From contig NZ_JOIX01000026.1 in assembly GCF_000720175.1 (NCBI RefSeq), forward strand, positions 1 through 64,000: a stretch of 64,000 nucleotides of DNA. Direction: 5' to 3'. A program made the position numbers and the translations under genes. The stretch is from Streptomyces sp. NRRL S-337 (GTDB taxonomy: Bacteria; Actinomycetota; Actinomycetes; Streptomycetales; Streptomycetaceae). Below the pieces are notes generated by a model, which was not told the origin of the DNA, did no database searches, and saw nothing but the letters and a program-made list of their open reading frames with translations. How positions within the stretch are numbered: the first letter of the stretch is position 1; each line of letters starts with the position of its first letter. This document shows, in pieces, positions 50,540 through 59,213 of this stretch.

Positions 50540-53272
50540 ATGGATCTGCGAGGTTTCGGGCGGCGGGCACGGTCGCGTGCGGCGCTGCGCGGGCGGCGGC
50601 TGTACGCGGCCGTCGGCGCGCTGGCCGTGCTGGCGGGGGGCGGCACCTGGGCGGCGGCCTCCTCGGACCCGGCGCCCGCGGTGCACCGCGAGGACCGGGT
50701 GCTGTCCCTGCCGGAACGGCCCGGCGGCACGAAGGAGGTGCGGATCGACACCTCCTTCTTCACGTCCGGCCCGGCGTCCGGCCGGCGGCCCGCGGTGCTG
50801 CTCGGCCACGGCTTCGGCGGCAGCAAGGCCGATGTCCGTCCGGAGGCGGAGCGGCTGGCCAGGGACGGATACGCGGTGCTGACCTGGTCGGCGCGCGGCT
50901 TCGGGAGGTCCACCGGGAAGATCGGGCTGAACGACCCGGACGGCGAGGTCGCCGACGCCCGCCGGCTGATCGACTGGCTGGCCCGGCGGCCCGAGGTGCG
51001 GCTCGACCGGCCCGGCGACCCCCGGGTGGGCGTGGCCGGCGCCTCGTACGGCGGGGCGGTGTCGATGCTGGCCGCCGGGTACGACCGGCGGGTGGACGCG
51101 ATCGCCCCGCAGATCACGTACTGGAACCTCGCCGACGCGCTCTTCCCCCACGGGGTGTTCAAGAAGCTGTGGGCCGGGATCTTCTTCACCACCGGCCAGT
51201 CCGGCGCCCCCACCGGCGCGCCGCGCACCCCGCCCGCCTCCTCAGGCGGCTGCGGACGGTTCGAGCCGGCGCTGTGCCGGATGTACGAGCGGACCGCGGT
51301 CTCCGGCCGGCCGGATGCGGAGGCGCGCAGGCTGCTGGCGGCCCGCAGTCCGTCCGCCGTCGGGGACCGCATCAAGGTCCCCACGCTGATCATGCAGGGC
51401 CAGACCGATTCGCTGTTCACCCTGGACCAGGCCGATGCCGTGCAGCGGGCGGTCCGCCGCAACGGGGCGCCGGTCGCGGTCGACTGGATCGCCGGCGGCC
51501 ACGACGGCGGCGACCGGGAGACCGCCCGCCTGACGGGCCGTACGGCGGCGTGGTTCGACCGCTATCTGAAGGGCGACAAGGGCGCCGATACCGGGCCCGG
51601 CTTCAGGATCAGCCGGACCGGGGGCGTGGACTCCACCGACGGCGCGGTGCGGCTGCGCGGGGCGAGCGCGGACCGGTACGCCGGGCTGGCGCACGACCCG
51701 CGGCGGATCCGGCTCACCGGCCGCACCCAGACCTTCCGCAATCCGGCCGGCGCCGGGCCGCCGGCGATCTCCGCGGTGCCCGGGGTCGGGGCGCTCGGTG
51801 ATCTGTCCCAGCTCGGTTCCGGCGGGCTGTCGCTGGACTTCCCCGGCCAGTACGCCCGGTTCGAGTCGGCGCCGCTGTCCTCGGCGGTCCGGTTGACCGG
51901 CCGCCCCGAGGTGACCGTGCGCGTACGGTCCGGCTCCCGGGACGCGGTGCTCTTCGCCAAGCTCTACGACGTCGCCCCGGACGGCCGCCGCCAGGTGCTG
52001 CCCGCGCAGCTCGTCGCCCCGTACCGCATCACGGACGCCCGCGCGGGCCGGACCGTGCGGCTGCAACTGCCCGCCGCGGACCACGAGTTCGCGGCCGGGC
52101 ACCGGATGCGGCTGATCCTGGCCGCCACCGACCTCGGTTACGCCTCGCCGGCCGAACCCACCGCGTACACCGTCTCGTTGAAGGGCGGCGGGGTGCTGGA
52201 CGTGCCGGCCGTGCCGCAGGTGCGCAGCGCGGCCGCGCCGCTGCCGGCCCGGACCTGGGCGCTGCCCGCCGCGGCCGCCGTGCTGGCCGGGCTGCTGTTG
52301 CTCACCGCGCGCTGCCGGACCGCGGCGCCCCCGCCCGATCCGGCGCTCACCGGGGTGCCGCTGGAGATCCGCGGCCTGAGCAAGCGGTACGCGGGGTCCG
52401 AGGACCGGTACGCCGTGCGGGAGTTGTCGTTCCGGGTGGAGCGGGGGCAGGTGCTGGGGCTGCTGGGGCCCAACGGTGCCGGGAAGACGACGACGCTGCG
52501 GATGCTGATGGGCCTGATCGCGCCGGACGAGGGCGAGGTCAGGATCTTCGGGCAGGCGGTGCGGCCGGGTGCGCCGGTGCTGTCGCGGGTCGGCGCGTTC
52601 GTCGAGGGCGCCGGGTTCCTGCCGCATCTGTCCGGCCGGGCCAATCTGGAGCTGTACTGGCAGGCGACCGGCCGGCCCGCCGAGGACGCGCACCTGGACG
52701 AGGCGCTGTCGATCGCCGGCCTGGGGGAGGCGCTGCAGCGCGCGGTCCGCACGTACTCGCAGGGCATGCGGCAGCGGCTGGCGATCGCCCAGGCCATGCT
52801 CGGCCTGCCCGAGCTGCTGATCCTCGACGAGCCGACCAACGGGCTGGACCCGCCGCAAATCCGCGAGATGCGGGAGGTGATGGTCCGTTACGCCGCGGCC
52901 GGGCGGACCGTGATCGTCTCCAGCCATCTGCTGTCCGAGGTCGAGCAGAGCTGTACGCATCTGGTCGTCATGGACCGCGGGCGGCTGGTGCAGGCCGGGC
53001 CGGTCGCCGAGATCACCGGCTCCGGCGACACCCTGCTGGTCGGGGTCGCCGGGGAGGTCACCGACGCCGTGGTGGAGAAGGTGGCCGCGCTGCCGGGTGT
53101 CGCCTCTGCGGTCCGCGCCGACGGCGGGCTGCTGGTGCGGCTGGCGGACGCCGCCGGTACGCCGCGGCTGGTGGCCGAACTCGTCCGGCTGGACGTCCCG
53201 GTGGACCGCGTGGCCCCGTACCACCGGCTGGAGGACGCCTTCCTCACCCTGATCGGAGGCGACGCACGATGA
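50540..53272 (+). CDS. Fusion of exported S15/X-Pro-peptidase-like hydrolase and cytosolic ABC ATPase
   Basis: One uninterrupted 910-codon frame joins two unrelated proteins. Residues ~20-40 are a membrane anchor. Residues 45-350 form an alpha/beta hydrolase with Ser169 (GASYGG), Asp290 (QGQTDSLF) and His321 (AGGHDGGD). Residues ~370-560 form a PepX-C/CocE-like beta-sandwich (TVRVRSGSRDAVLFAKLYDV). A second membrane segment (~571-591, WALPAAAAVLAGLLLLTA) leads to an ABC ATPase: Walker A GPNGAGKT 643-650, signature YSQGMRQR 739-746, Walker B LLILDEP 759-765. Predicted topology puts the hydrolase outside and the ATPase inside. The permease gene follows with an ATGA overlap. All catalytic motifs are intact. 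Confidence 0.9.
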   Translation: MDLRGFGRRARSRAALRGRRLYAAVGALAVLAGGGTWAAASSDPAPAVHREDRVLSLPERPGGTKEVRIDTSFFTSGPASGRRPAVLLGHGFGGSKADVRPEAERLARDGYAVLTWSARGFGRSTGKIGLNDPDGEVADARRLIDWLARRPEVRLDRPGDPRVGVAGASYGGAVSMLAAGYDRRVDAIAPQITYWNLADALFPHGVFKKLWAGIFFTTGQSGAPTGAPRTPPASSGGCGRFEPALCRMYERTAVSGRPDAEARRLLAARSPSAVGDRIKVPTLIMQGQTDSLFTLDQADAVQRAVRRNGAPVAVDWIAGGHDGGDRETARLTGRTAAWFDRYLKGDKGADTGPGFRISRTGGVDSTDGAVRLRGASADRYAGLAHDPRRIRLTGRTQTFRNPAGAGPPAISAVPGVGALGDLSQLGSGGLSLDFPGQYARFESAPLSSAVRLTGRPEVTVRVRSGSRDAVLFAKLYDVAPDGRRQVLPAQLVAPYRITDARAGRTVRLQLPAADHEFAAGHRMRLILAATDLGYASPAEPTAYTVSLKGGGVLDVPAVPQVRSAAAPLPARTWALPAAAAVLAGLLLLTARCRTAAPPPDPALTGVPLEIRGLSKRYAGSEDRYAVRELSFRVERGQVLGLLGPNGAGKTTTLRMLMGLIAPDEGEVRIFGQAVRPGAPVLSRVGAFVEGAGFLPHLSGRANLELYWQATGRPAEDAHLDEALSIAGLGEALQRAVRTYSQGMRQRLAIAQAMLGLPELLILDEPTNGLDPPQIREMREVMVRYAAAGRTVIVSSHLLSEVEQSCTHLVVMDRGRLVQAGPVAEITGSGDTLLVGVAGEVTDAVVEKVAALPGVASAVRADGGLLVRLADAAGTPRLVAELVRLDVPVDRVAPYHRLEDAFLTLIGGDAR

Positions 53273-54228
53273 CCGCTGACCGGAGGGGACGCACGATGGC
53301 CGCTGATGCCGGGGGACGCGCCACGACCACGACCGCGAACGGGAGCGGGACCGCGACGGCGGCCGGGCCGGGACCGGTGCCCGGGGACGGGCGGGCGGCG
53401 GGCTACCGGCCGCGCCGCACCCTGCCGCTGCGCGTGGAGGCCCGCCGGCAACTGCTGCGCCGCCGCACCCTGGTCGTCGCCGCGGTGCTGGTGCTGCTGC
53501 CGTTCGTGCTGGTGGCGGCGTTCGCGATCGGCGGCGACCCGGCCACCCGCGGCGGCCGGGTCTCGCTGATGGCCGCCGCCACCGCCTCCGGCGGGAACTT
53601 CGCCGCGACCGTGCTCTTCGTGTCCGCGGGCTTCCTGCTGGTGGTGCCGGTGGCGCTGTTCTGCGGTGACACGGTCGCCTCGGAGGCGAGCTGGTCGTCG
53701 CTGCGGTATCTGCTCGCCGCGCCGGTGCCGCGGGCCCGGCTGCTGCTGGCCAAGCTGACCGTGGCGCTGCTGTTCAGCGCCGCCGCGATGGTGCTGCTGC
53801 CGCTGGTCGCGCTGGGCGTGGGCACCGCCGCGTACGGCTGGGGGCCGCTGCAACTGCCCACCGGCGGGGCGCTGTCCGCGGGGGACGCGGTGGGGCGGCT
53901 GGCGGTCGTGGTCGGCTATGTCTTCGTCAGCCAGCTGGTCACCGCGGCGCTGGCGTTCTGGCTGTCGACGGTCACCGACGCGCCGCTGGGCGCGGTCGGC
54001 GGCGCGGTCGGACTGACCATCGTCGGCAACGTCCTCGACCAGGTCACCGCCCTCGGTGGCTGGCGGGACGCGCTGCCCGCCCACTGGCAGTACGCCTGGG
54101 CGGACGCCCTCCAGCCGACGGTGGAGTGGTCCGGGATGGTCCAGGGCGCGTCGGTGTCGGTGGCGTACGCGCTGGTGCTGGTCGCGCTGGCGTTCCGGGG
54201 GTTCGCGCGCAAGGACGTGGTGTCGTGA
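53269..54228 (+). CDS. ABC-2-type permease, partner of the hydrolase-ABC fusion
   Basis: The 319-residue protein overlaps the upstream stop by ATGA. After a ~50-residue basic, Thr/Gly-rich cytosolic N-terminus it has six helices: TLVVAAVLVLLPFVLVAAFA, NFAATVLFVSAGFLLVVPVALF, LLFSAAAMVLLPLVALGV, AVVVGYVFVSQLVTAALAF, GAVGGAVGLTIVGNVL and VSVAYALVLVALAF. The FCGDTVASEASWSSLRYLLAAPVPR segment after TM2 is the ABC-2 permease coupling-helix pattern. With the fusion gene it makes a complete transporter. An in-frame ATG at 53296 is an alternative start. Confidence 0.85.
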   Translation: MTADRRGRTMAADAGGRATTTTANGSGTATAAGPGPVPGDGRAAGYRPRRTLPLRVEARRQLLRRRTLVVAAVLVLLPFVLVAAFAIGGDPATRGGRVSLMAAATASGGNFAATVLFVSAGFLLVVPVALFCGDTVASEASWSSLRYLLAAPVPRARLLLAKLTVALLFSAAAMVLLPLVALGVGTAAYGWGPLQLPTGGALSAGDAVGRLAVVVGYVFVSQLVTAALAFWLSTVTDAPLGAVGGAVGLTIVGNVLDQVTALGGWRDALPAHWQYAWADALQPTVEWSGMVQGASVSVAYALVLVALAFRGFARKDVVS

Positions 54229-54247
54229 CGGCGCGACGACGATGCGG

Positions 54248-54272
54248 CCGGGGGCCGGGCCCCGGCCCCCGG
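54248..54272. terminator. Bidirectional terminator palindrome
   Basis: A 25-bp perfect palindrome (12-bp arms CCGGGGGCCGGG, one central base) separates the permease (stop 54228) from the convergent esterase (stop 54297). Confidence 0.8.
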
Positions 54273-54296
54273 ACCGTTACGACCCGGCCGCCGTGA

Positions 54297-55319
54297 TCAG
54301 GCGGTCGGTCCCTGCATGTGCGCGCTGACCCAGCGCATGGTGCCCTCGCCCATGCCCTGCACGTAGGTGGCCGCACTGTGCGTGCCGCCCGGCACTATCT
54401 GGAGCCGGGTGTGCACCGGGCCGCGCCCGTACCGGGCGATGAAGTTCCGGACCTTCGGCAGCACGGTGTACTCCTTCGAGCCGTCCTGGAAGGCCAGGTA
54501 GACGTCCGGTCCGCCGCGCGCCGTCAGGCGGCGGGCCAGCTCCTCGGGGTTGTTGTCCCGCTCCTCCTTGGCGTGGCCGTTCCACAGCGGGGAATCGGGC
54601 ACGATGTCCGGCCCGTTGGGGATGGCCACCTTGAAGGTGCCCGGGTTCTGCAGGACGTTCTTCAGGGCCGCGAAGCCGCCCGAGGAGGAGCCCATGATGG
54701 CCCAGGCGTCACGGGTCTTGAGGGTGCGGAAGTTCTGCCGCACGAGGTCGGGCACGTCCTGGCTGAGCCAGGTGCCGATCTTCGGCTGGCCGGGTATGTC
54801 GCTGCCGTCGTAGTACTGCTTGTCGTTGGGGTTGAGGACCGGCATGACGACGATGAAGGGAAGGCTGGTGCCGTTCTTCGACCACCGGGCGAGGTTCTCC
54901 TCCAGCTTGAGGTCGGAGCCGATCCAGTAGTTGACGGGGTAGCCGTACGCGCCGGGCAGCGCCTCCATCACCGGGAAGCCCTTGTCGGCGTTGCGCTTCT
55001 CGTAGTACTCCGGCGGCGCCCAGACCCACACCTTGCCGGTGAAGCCGGACTTCGGGCCGTGCAGGGTGGTCACGCCGATCGGGGTGTTGCCGCCGGCGCC
55101 GCCGACCCGGCTCTCCTCCTGGAAGGTGATCGGCTTGGTGGGCCACTGCACCAGGGAGCGCTTCCCGTGGGGCGTGGTGTGCAGCGCGGCACCCGTCTTG
55201 GGGCCGCCGCCGAAACGTACGGGGGACGGCGGGGAGGTGCTGGTGCCGCAGCCGGCCGTGGTGACGAGCACGGTCAGGGCGATCAACGCGACCGCCGGAC
55301 GGAACAGGGCTTTGCGCAC
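54297..55319 (-). CDS. Lipoprotein esterase of the Ag85/esterase-D type
   Basis: The 340-residue protein begins at GTG 55319 (GGAGAAGG upstream) and has a lipoprotein signal with lipobox VTTAGC (Cys24), so it is anchored on the outer face of the membrane. The alpha/beta-hydrolase core reads GKVWVWAPPEYYEK, LPFIVVMPVLNPN, nucleophile Ser in MGSSSGGFAALKN, and the terminal His in VPGGTHSAATYVQGM, as in putative esterase (PF00756) and antigen-85-like proteins. Substrate could be an acyl ester or mycolyl-like lipid; uncertain. It is convergent with the fusion/permease operon. Confidence 0.8.
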   Translation of the reverse strand: MRKALFRPAVALIALTVLVTTAGCGTSTSPPSPVRFGGGPKTGAALHTTPHGKRSLVQWPTKPITFQEESRVGGAGGNTPIGVTTLHGPKSGFTGKVWVWAPPEYYEKRNADKGFPVMEALPGAYGYPVNYWIGSDLKLEENLARWSKNGTSLPFIVVMPVLNPNDKQYYDGSDIPGQPKIGTWLSQDVPDLVRQNFRTLKTRDAWAIMGSSSGGFAALKNVLQNPGTFKVAIPNGPDIVPDSPLWNGHAKEERDNNPEELARRLTARGGPDVYLAFQDGSKEYTVLPKVRNFIARYGRGPVHTRLQIVPGGTHSAATYVQGMGEGTMRWVSAHMQGPTA

Positions 55320-55533
55320 GGGCCTTCTCCTTGCCGAACCTGCCGGGATGCGTCCCGGCCGACCAGCAAGAGGGCGCGGGGGCGCGCCCGGGTTTCCCCC
55401 GACGGGTGTCGGGTTGCTCGCATCCTCGCCCGGAATCCGACCTTCCCCTTCCTGACCTGCGATGTTTTACGCCCGCCGGAAGGGCGGTTTACCAGGATTT
55501 TCCCGGCGGGCGGGGCGCTTGGCGCGGGTCTGC

Positions 55534-55594
55534 GCGCCGGGGCGGACCCGCCGGGCCGCGGCGGGGCGCCGGTCCGCCCGCCGCCCCGGTGCGC
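55534..55594. other. Inverted repeat upstream of the FUSC gene
   Basis: GCGCCGGGGCGG (55534-55545) pairs with CCGCCCCGG-T-GCGC (55581-55594) around a GC-rich loop. It lies in the 301-bp gap between the divergent esterase and FUSC genes and could isolate the two promoters. Nothing else in the gap is recognisable. Confidence 0.45.
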
Positions 55595-55608
55595 CCCGCT
55601 TGGCCCCG

Positions 55609-55614
55609 TATCCT
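55609..55614 (+). promoter_or_regulatory. -10 box for leaderless FUSC transcript
   Basis: TATCCT is followed by CTCGTT (6 nt) and ATG 55621; there is no purine-rich ribosome site at all. Confidence 0.55.
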
Positions 55615-55620
55615 CTCGTT

Positions 55621-57756
55621 ATGACCTGGTCGCGTGCCCTGAAGGACGCCGCCCGCTCCGGGCTGACCATCGAGCGGACCAAGCTCACCCCGCTGATCGC
55701 GGTCCGCGGTACGGCCGGTGTCGCCCTCGTCATCGGCCTGTGCCTGTGGCGCGGCAACCCCGCCCTCGCGGTGTCCTCCGCCTTCGGCGCGTTCTCCTCC
55801 GGCATCGTCACCTTCCAGCGCAGCATGCGGCCGCGCCCGGTGCTCGCGCTCGCCGTCGCCGGGGCGCTGGCGGTCTCCACCTTCCTCGGCTATCTGGCCG
55901 CCGCCCATGTCGCCGCGTTCGTCCTGCTGCTCGCCGGCTGGACGCTGCTGGCCGGGATGGCCTGGGCGATCGGCCCGGTCTCCGGGCTGGCCGGCACCCA
56001 GACCGTGGCGATCATGCTGGTCACCGTCACCCTGCCGACGTCCGTCCTCGGCGCCCTGGAACACGCCGCCCTGATCTTCTTCGGCGGGCTCGTCCAGGCC
56101 ACCCTGATCGTCGTCTTCCCGGTCCGCCCCTGGGGCACCCAGCGCGATGCGCTCGCCGACGCGCTGGCCGCCGAGGCCGACTACGCCCGCCGGCTGCGGC
56201 ACGACCCCGTCGCACCCTTCGACCCGGCGCCCCTGATGGACGCCCGGCTCGCCGCCACCGTGACCCCCCGTCAGGCCCGGCGCCGCCCCGTCCAGCTGCA
56301 CGGCCCGCGCGGCCTCGCCGAACGCGTCCGGCCGGTCCTCGCCTCTCTGGCCGACCCGGTCGTCGGCGCCCCCCTGGAGGGGCCCGAACGCGACCGCGCC
56401 CGCGACCTGCTGGCCGCCGCGGCCACCGTCCTGGACGCCGTCGCCCACGCCGTACGGCACGCCCGGCCCGTACGGCTGCCACCGGAGGCGATGGCCACCC
56501 TGGAGGTCCCGGCGACCGGCCCGATGCTGAACGGCCCCGCCCGGCGCGCCGCCTACCGCCTGATCTCCCTGCTCGCCGACGCCGTCGAGCTCACCGACGA
56601 GCCGGTACGCGCCACCCGCCCCACCACCGAGGCGGAACGTGGGCAGGGCGGGGGGGAACAAGGCAGCCACCTGCTGCGCCCCAGCGTCCCCCGGCTCGTA
56701 CCGGTCGCGCTGCGCTCCCTGCACCGCGAGGCCCGCTGGTCCTCGCACATCTTCCGGCACGCCCTGCGGGTGGCCGCGGTCGCCGCCGTCGGCTATCTGC
56801 TGGGCACCGCGCTGCCGTTCGGCCACGGCTACTGGGCGCCGCTGGCCTCCGTCATGGTGATGCGCCCGGACTTCGCGCAGACCTACTCCCGGGGCGTGGC
56901 CCGCTTCTGCGGCACCCTCGTCGGCGTCGCCGTCGCGGGCACGGTGATGGCCCTGGTGCACCCCGGCGCCTACGTCAGCGCCGCGCTCGCCGTGGTCTGC
57001 GTCTGGCTGATGTACCTGCTGATGCGCACCGGCTTCTCGGTGACCTCGGCCTGCGTGGCCGCCTACGTGGTCTTCCTGCTGGGCATCGCCGGCGCCGGCT
57101 GGGAACAGACCGTCCAGGAACGCGTCGTGCTCACCCTCGTCGGCGGGCTGCTGGCGATGCTCTCCTACGCGCTGTTCCCCGCCTGGGAGACGCCCCGGCT
57201 GCGCGACCGGCTCGCCGACTGGCTGGACGCCAACGGGCGTTACGCGCTCGCCGTATGGGAGGCCTGCGCCCGGCCCGCGGCACGCCGGCCCCGGCAGGTC
57301 CGCGAGGCCCTGCTGGACGCCCGGGCCGCCCGCGTCGCCTGGGAGAAGAGCGAGGACCGCGCCGAGAAGGAGCCGGTGCGGCACCGCGGACTGTCGCCGG
57401 GTGCGGCGAAGGCGGCCGGCGCCGCGCTCGCCACCATGGGCCGGGTCACCATGATCCTGGAGGCCCATCTGCCCGCCAAGGACGCCGAACCCTCCGCCGG
57501 CGCCGCCGCGTTCGCCGCCGAACTGCGCCCCAGCCTGGAGCGCGCCACCAAGGCCGTACGGGAACGCGGCCCGCTGAACTGGAGCGCCCTGCGCACCGTA
57601 TGGGAGTGGTGGGACGCCGAAACGGGAAGCGAGGGGGTCGCGCCGCGCACCGCAGGGCTGCTGCTCGACGCCCTCGACGAGCTGGCCGAGGCACTGTCCG
57701 GCGACCCGGAAGCACGCGAGGAGGGGGCGCCGGGAACCATCCCACGTCCCCAGTAG
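55621..57756 (+). CDS. FUSC-family (aromatic acid exporter-like) membrane protein
   Basis: The 711-residue protein has two FUSC-type membrane bundles. Bundle 1 (about 28-190) includes AVRGTAGVALVIGLCLW and LAAAHVAAFVLLLAGWTLLAGM. Bundle 2 (about 380-530) includes the family motif PFGHGYWAPLASVMVMRPDFAQTYSRGVAR and RFCGTLVGVAVAGTVMALV. Cytosolic helical domains follow each bundle, giving the fusaric-acid-resistance/AaeB-like duplicated layout that exports aromatic or amphipathic acids. ATG 55621 opens a typical N-terminus (MTWSRALKDAARSGL); the longer frame upstream is Arg/Gly-rich noise. Confidence 0.83.
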   Translation: MTWSRALKDAARSGLTIERTKLTPLIAVRGTAGVALVIGLCLWRGNPALAVSSAFGAFSSGIVTFQRSMRPRPVLALAVAGALAVSTFLGYLAAAHVAAFVLLLAGWTLLAGMAWAIGPVSGLAGTQTVAIMLVTVTLPTSVLGALEHAALIFFGGLVQATLIVVFPVRPWGTQRDALADALAAEADYARRLRHDPVAPFDPAPLMDARLAATVTPRQARRRPVQLHGPRGLAERVRPVLASLADPVVGAPLEGPERDRARDLLAAAATVLDAVAHAVRHARPVRLPPEAMATLEVPATGPMLNGPARRAAYRLISLLADAVELTDEPVRATRPTTEAERGQGGGEQGSHLLRPSVPRLVPVALRSLHREARWSSHIFRHALRVAAVAAVGYLLGTALPFGHGYWAPLASVMVMRPDFAQTYSRGVARFCGTLVGVAVAGTVMALVHPGAYVSAALAVVCVWLMYLLMRTGFSVTSACVAAYVVFLLGIAGAGWEQTVQERVVLTLVGGLLAMLSYALFPAWETPRLRDRLADWLDANGRYALAVWEACARPAARRPRQVREALLDARAARVAWEKSEDRAEKEPVRHRGLSPGAAKAAGAALATMGRVTMILEAHLPAKDAEPSAGAAAFAAELRPSLERATKAVRERGPLNWSALRTVWEWWDAETGSEGVAPRTAGLLLDALDELAEALSGDPEAREEGAPGTIPRPQ

Positions 57757-57782
57757 TCTTATTAATTGCCCGCAATGAACCC

Positions 57783-57797
57783 CATTGGTGCCCAATG
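57783..57797. promoter_or_regulatory. Palindrome upstream of the mreB-like gene
   Basis: CATTGG-TGC-CCAATG has perfect 6-bp arms, 138 bp before the start codon and next to an unusually AT-rich spot (TAGTCTTATTAATTGCCC, 57756). It looks like an operator within the promoter region. Confidence 0.5.
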
Positions 57798-57832
57798 AGG
57801 CCATCTGCGGCCCGCCGCCCCCCAGTCCCCGT

Positions 57833-57911
57833 CAGTTCAGTTGCGCCCCCTAGCAGTTCCGTCCCCTCAGTTCCGCCCCCTCGATTTCGTCCCCGTCAGT
57901 TCCGCCCCGTC
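57833..57911. repeat. ~14-bp degenerate tandem array in the mreB-like leader
   Basis: Five units with the consensus CAGTTCCGYCCCCT begin at 57833, 57854, 57868, 57884 and 57897 and end 24 bp before the start codon. The array leaves little room for a normal ribosome site. Confidence 0.75.
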
Positions 57912-57934
57912 GCGAGAGAGCAACCCCACTCCCC

Positions 57935-59014
57935 ATGGCGTCCAGCACTTCCTCCGGTACGTACGACATAGGCATCGACCTCGGCACCGCCAACACCCTG
58001 GTGTACGCGCGCGGCAAGGGCGTGGTCCTGAACGAGCCGTCGGTGGTCGCCGTCAACGCCTCCGGCGAGGTCATCGCCGTGGGCGAGGAGGCCAAGCGGA
58101 CCATCGGCCGCACGCCCTCCGGCATCACCGCGATGCGCCCCCTCAAGGAGGGCGTCATCGCCGACTTCGAGGCCGCCGAGCAGATGCTCCGCGCCCTGAT
58201 GAAGAAGGCCCTGCCCAGCCGCCGCTTCTCCCGGCCACGGGTGGTCATCTGCGTCCCCTCCGGCATCACGGGCGTCGAACGGCGTGCGGTCATCGACTCC
58301 GCCCGCGGCGCCGGGGCCCGCGAGGTGCACCTGATAGAGGAGCCGATGGCCGCCGCGATCGGCGCCGGCCTCCCGGTGGACGAACCGGTCGGCTGCATGG
58401 TGGTGGACATCGGCGGCGGCACCACCGAGGTCGCCGTGGTCTCCATGGGCGGCCTGGTCACCGCCCAGTCCCTGCGGGTCGCCGGTGACGCACTGGACGC
58501 CGCGATCACCGCGTACGTCAAGAAGAAGCACTCCCTGGCCATCGGCGAGCGCACCGCCGAGGACATCAAGATCGCCATCGGGTCGGCGGTGTGGACCCCC
58601 GTCGACGCCGACGAGGACGGCGAGCCGGACCGCCGCTCCTCCTACACGGTCCGCGGCCGCGACCACGTCAGCGGCCTGCCCCGCCTTCAGGAGATCGGGG
58701 AGGAGGAGATCCGCCGGGCGCTGGCCGAACCGGTCGACGCGATCGTCCGCGCCGTCCACCAGACCCTCGACGCCTGCCCGCCGGAGCTCTCCGGCGACAT
58801 CATCGAGCGCGGCATCGCCCTCACCGGCGGCGGCGCCCTGCTGCGCGGCCTGGACCGCCGGCTGCACCAGGAAATGGGCGTGCCCGTACGCGTCGCCGAC
58901 CAGCCCCTGGACTGCGTCGTCAACGGCACCGCCAAATGCGTCGACGAATTCGCCAGCCTGCACGGCCTGTTGACGGGCGCGAAGGAACAACCCCGGAAGA
59001 CCGTGCGTTTGTAG
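57935..59014 (+). CDS. MreB/Mbl-family actin-like protein, stand-alone paralogue
   Basis: The 359-residue protein has all actin-fold ATP motifs: phosphate-1 DIGIDLGTANTLVYARGKG, connect-1 VPSGITGVERRAVIDSA, phosphate-2 MVVDIGGGTTEVAVVSMGG, and the adenosine motif GIALTGGGALLRGLDRR. It has a ~20-residue insertion with an acidic stretch (TPVDADEDGEPDRR) at about 230-245. MreB organises cell-wall synthesis; Streptomyces carries extra Mbl-type paralogues acting in spore wall formation. Here no mreC/mreD/pbp genes adjoin, unlike the main mre locus, so this is one of the paralogues. The ribosome site is weak. Confidence 0.9.
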   Translation: MASSTSSGTYDIGIDLGTANTLVYARGKGVVLNEPSVVAVNASGEVIAVGEEAKRTIGRTPSGITAMRPLKEGVIADFEAAEQMLRALMKKALPSRRFSRPRVVICVPSGITGVERRAVIDSARGAGAREVHLIEEPMAAAIGAGLPVDEPVGCMVVDIGGGTTEVAVVSMGGLVTAQSLRVAGDALDAAITAYVKKKHSLAIGERTAEDIKIAIGSAVWTPVDADEDGEPDRRSSYTVRGRDHVSGLPRLQEIGEEEIRRALAEPVDAIVRAVHQTLDACPPELSGDIIERGIALTGGGALLRGLDRRLHQEMGVPVRVADQPLDCVVNGTAKCVDEFASLHGLLTGAKEQPRKTVRL

Positions 59015-59021
59015 GGTGAGG

Positions 59022-59172
59022 GCTGCAGGGCTGAACGCGTAGGAATACCGGTTCAGCGCTGAACGCTGCAGAGGAACGCTCCAGGACTGACCGCTGCAGG
59101 GTGGAACGTTGCAGGACCGACCGCGTACGGCTGACGCCGCAGCCCTGACCGCTGTAGGGGCGGCGTTGCAGA
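59022..59172. repeat. ~15-bp degenerate tandem array x~10
   Basis: Units of the form GCTGCAGGNCTGAMC follow one another from 59022 (e.g. GCTGCAGGGCTGAAC, GCTCCAGGACTGACC, GCTGCAGGGTGGAAC, GTTGCAGGACCGACC). They fill the gap between the mreB-like and epoxide-hydrolase genes and contain several PstI-like CTGCAG cores. Confidence 0.8.
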
Positions 59173-59204
59173 GGAGACCGCCCCACCAGGAGACCGCCCC
59201 ACCA
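59173..59204. repeat. 16-bp repeat x2 before the epoxide hydrolase (third copy after it)
   Basis: GGAGACCGCCCCACCA occurs twice in tandem (59173-59188, 59189-59204), right before the ribosome site GGAGG. An identical third copy lies immediately after the stop codon at 60231-60246, so the gene is bracketed by exact direct repeats. Confidence 0.9.
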
Positions 59205-59213
59205 GGAGGACGC

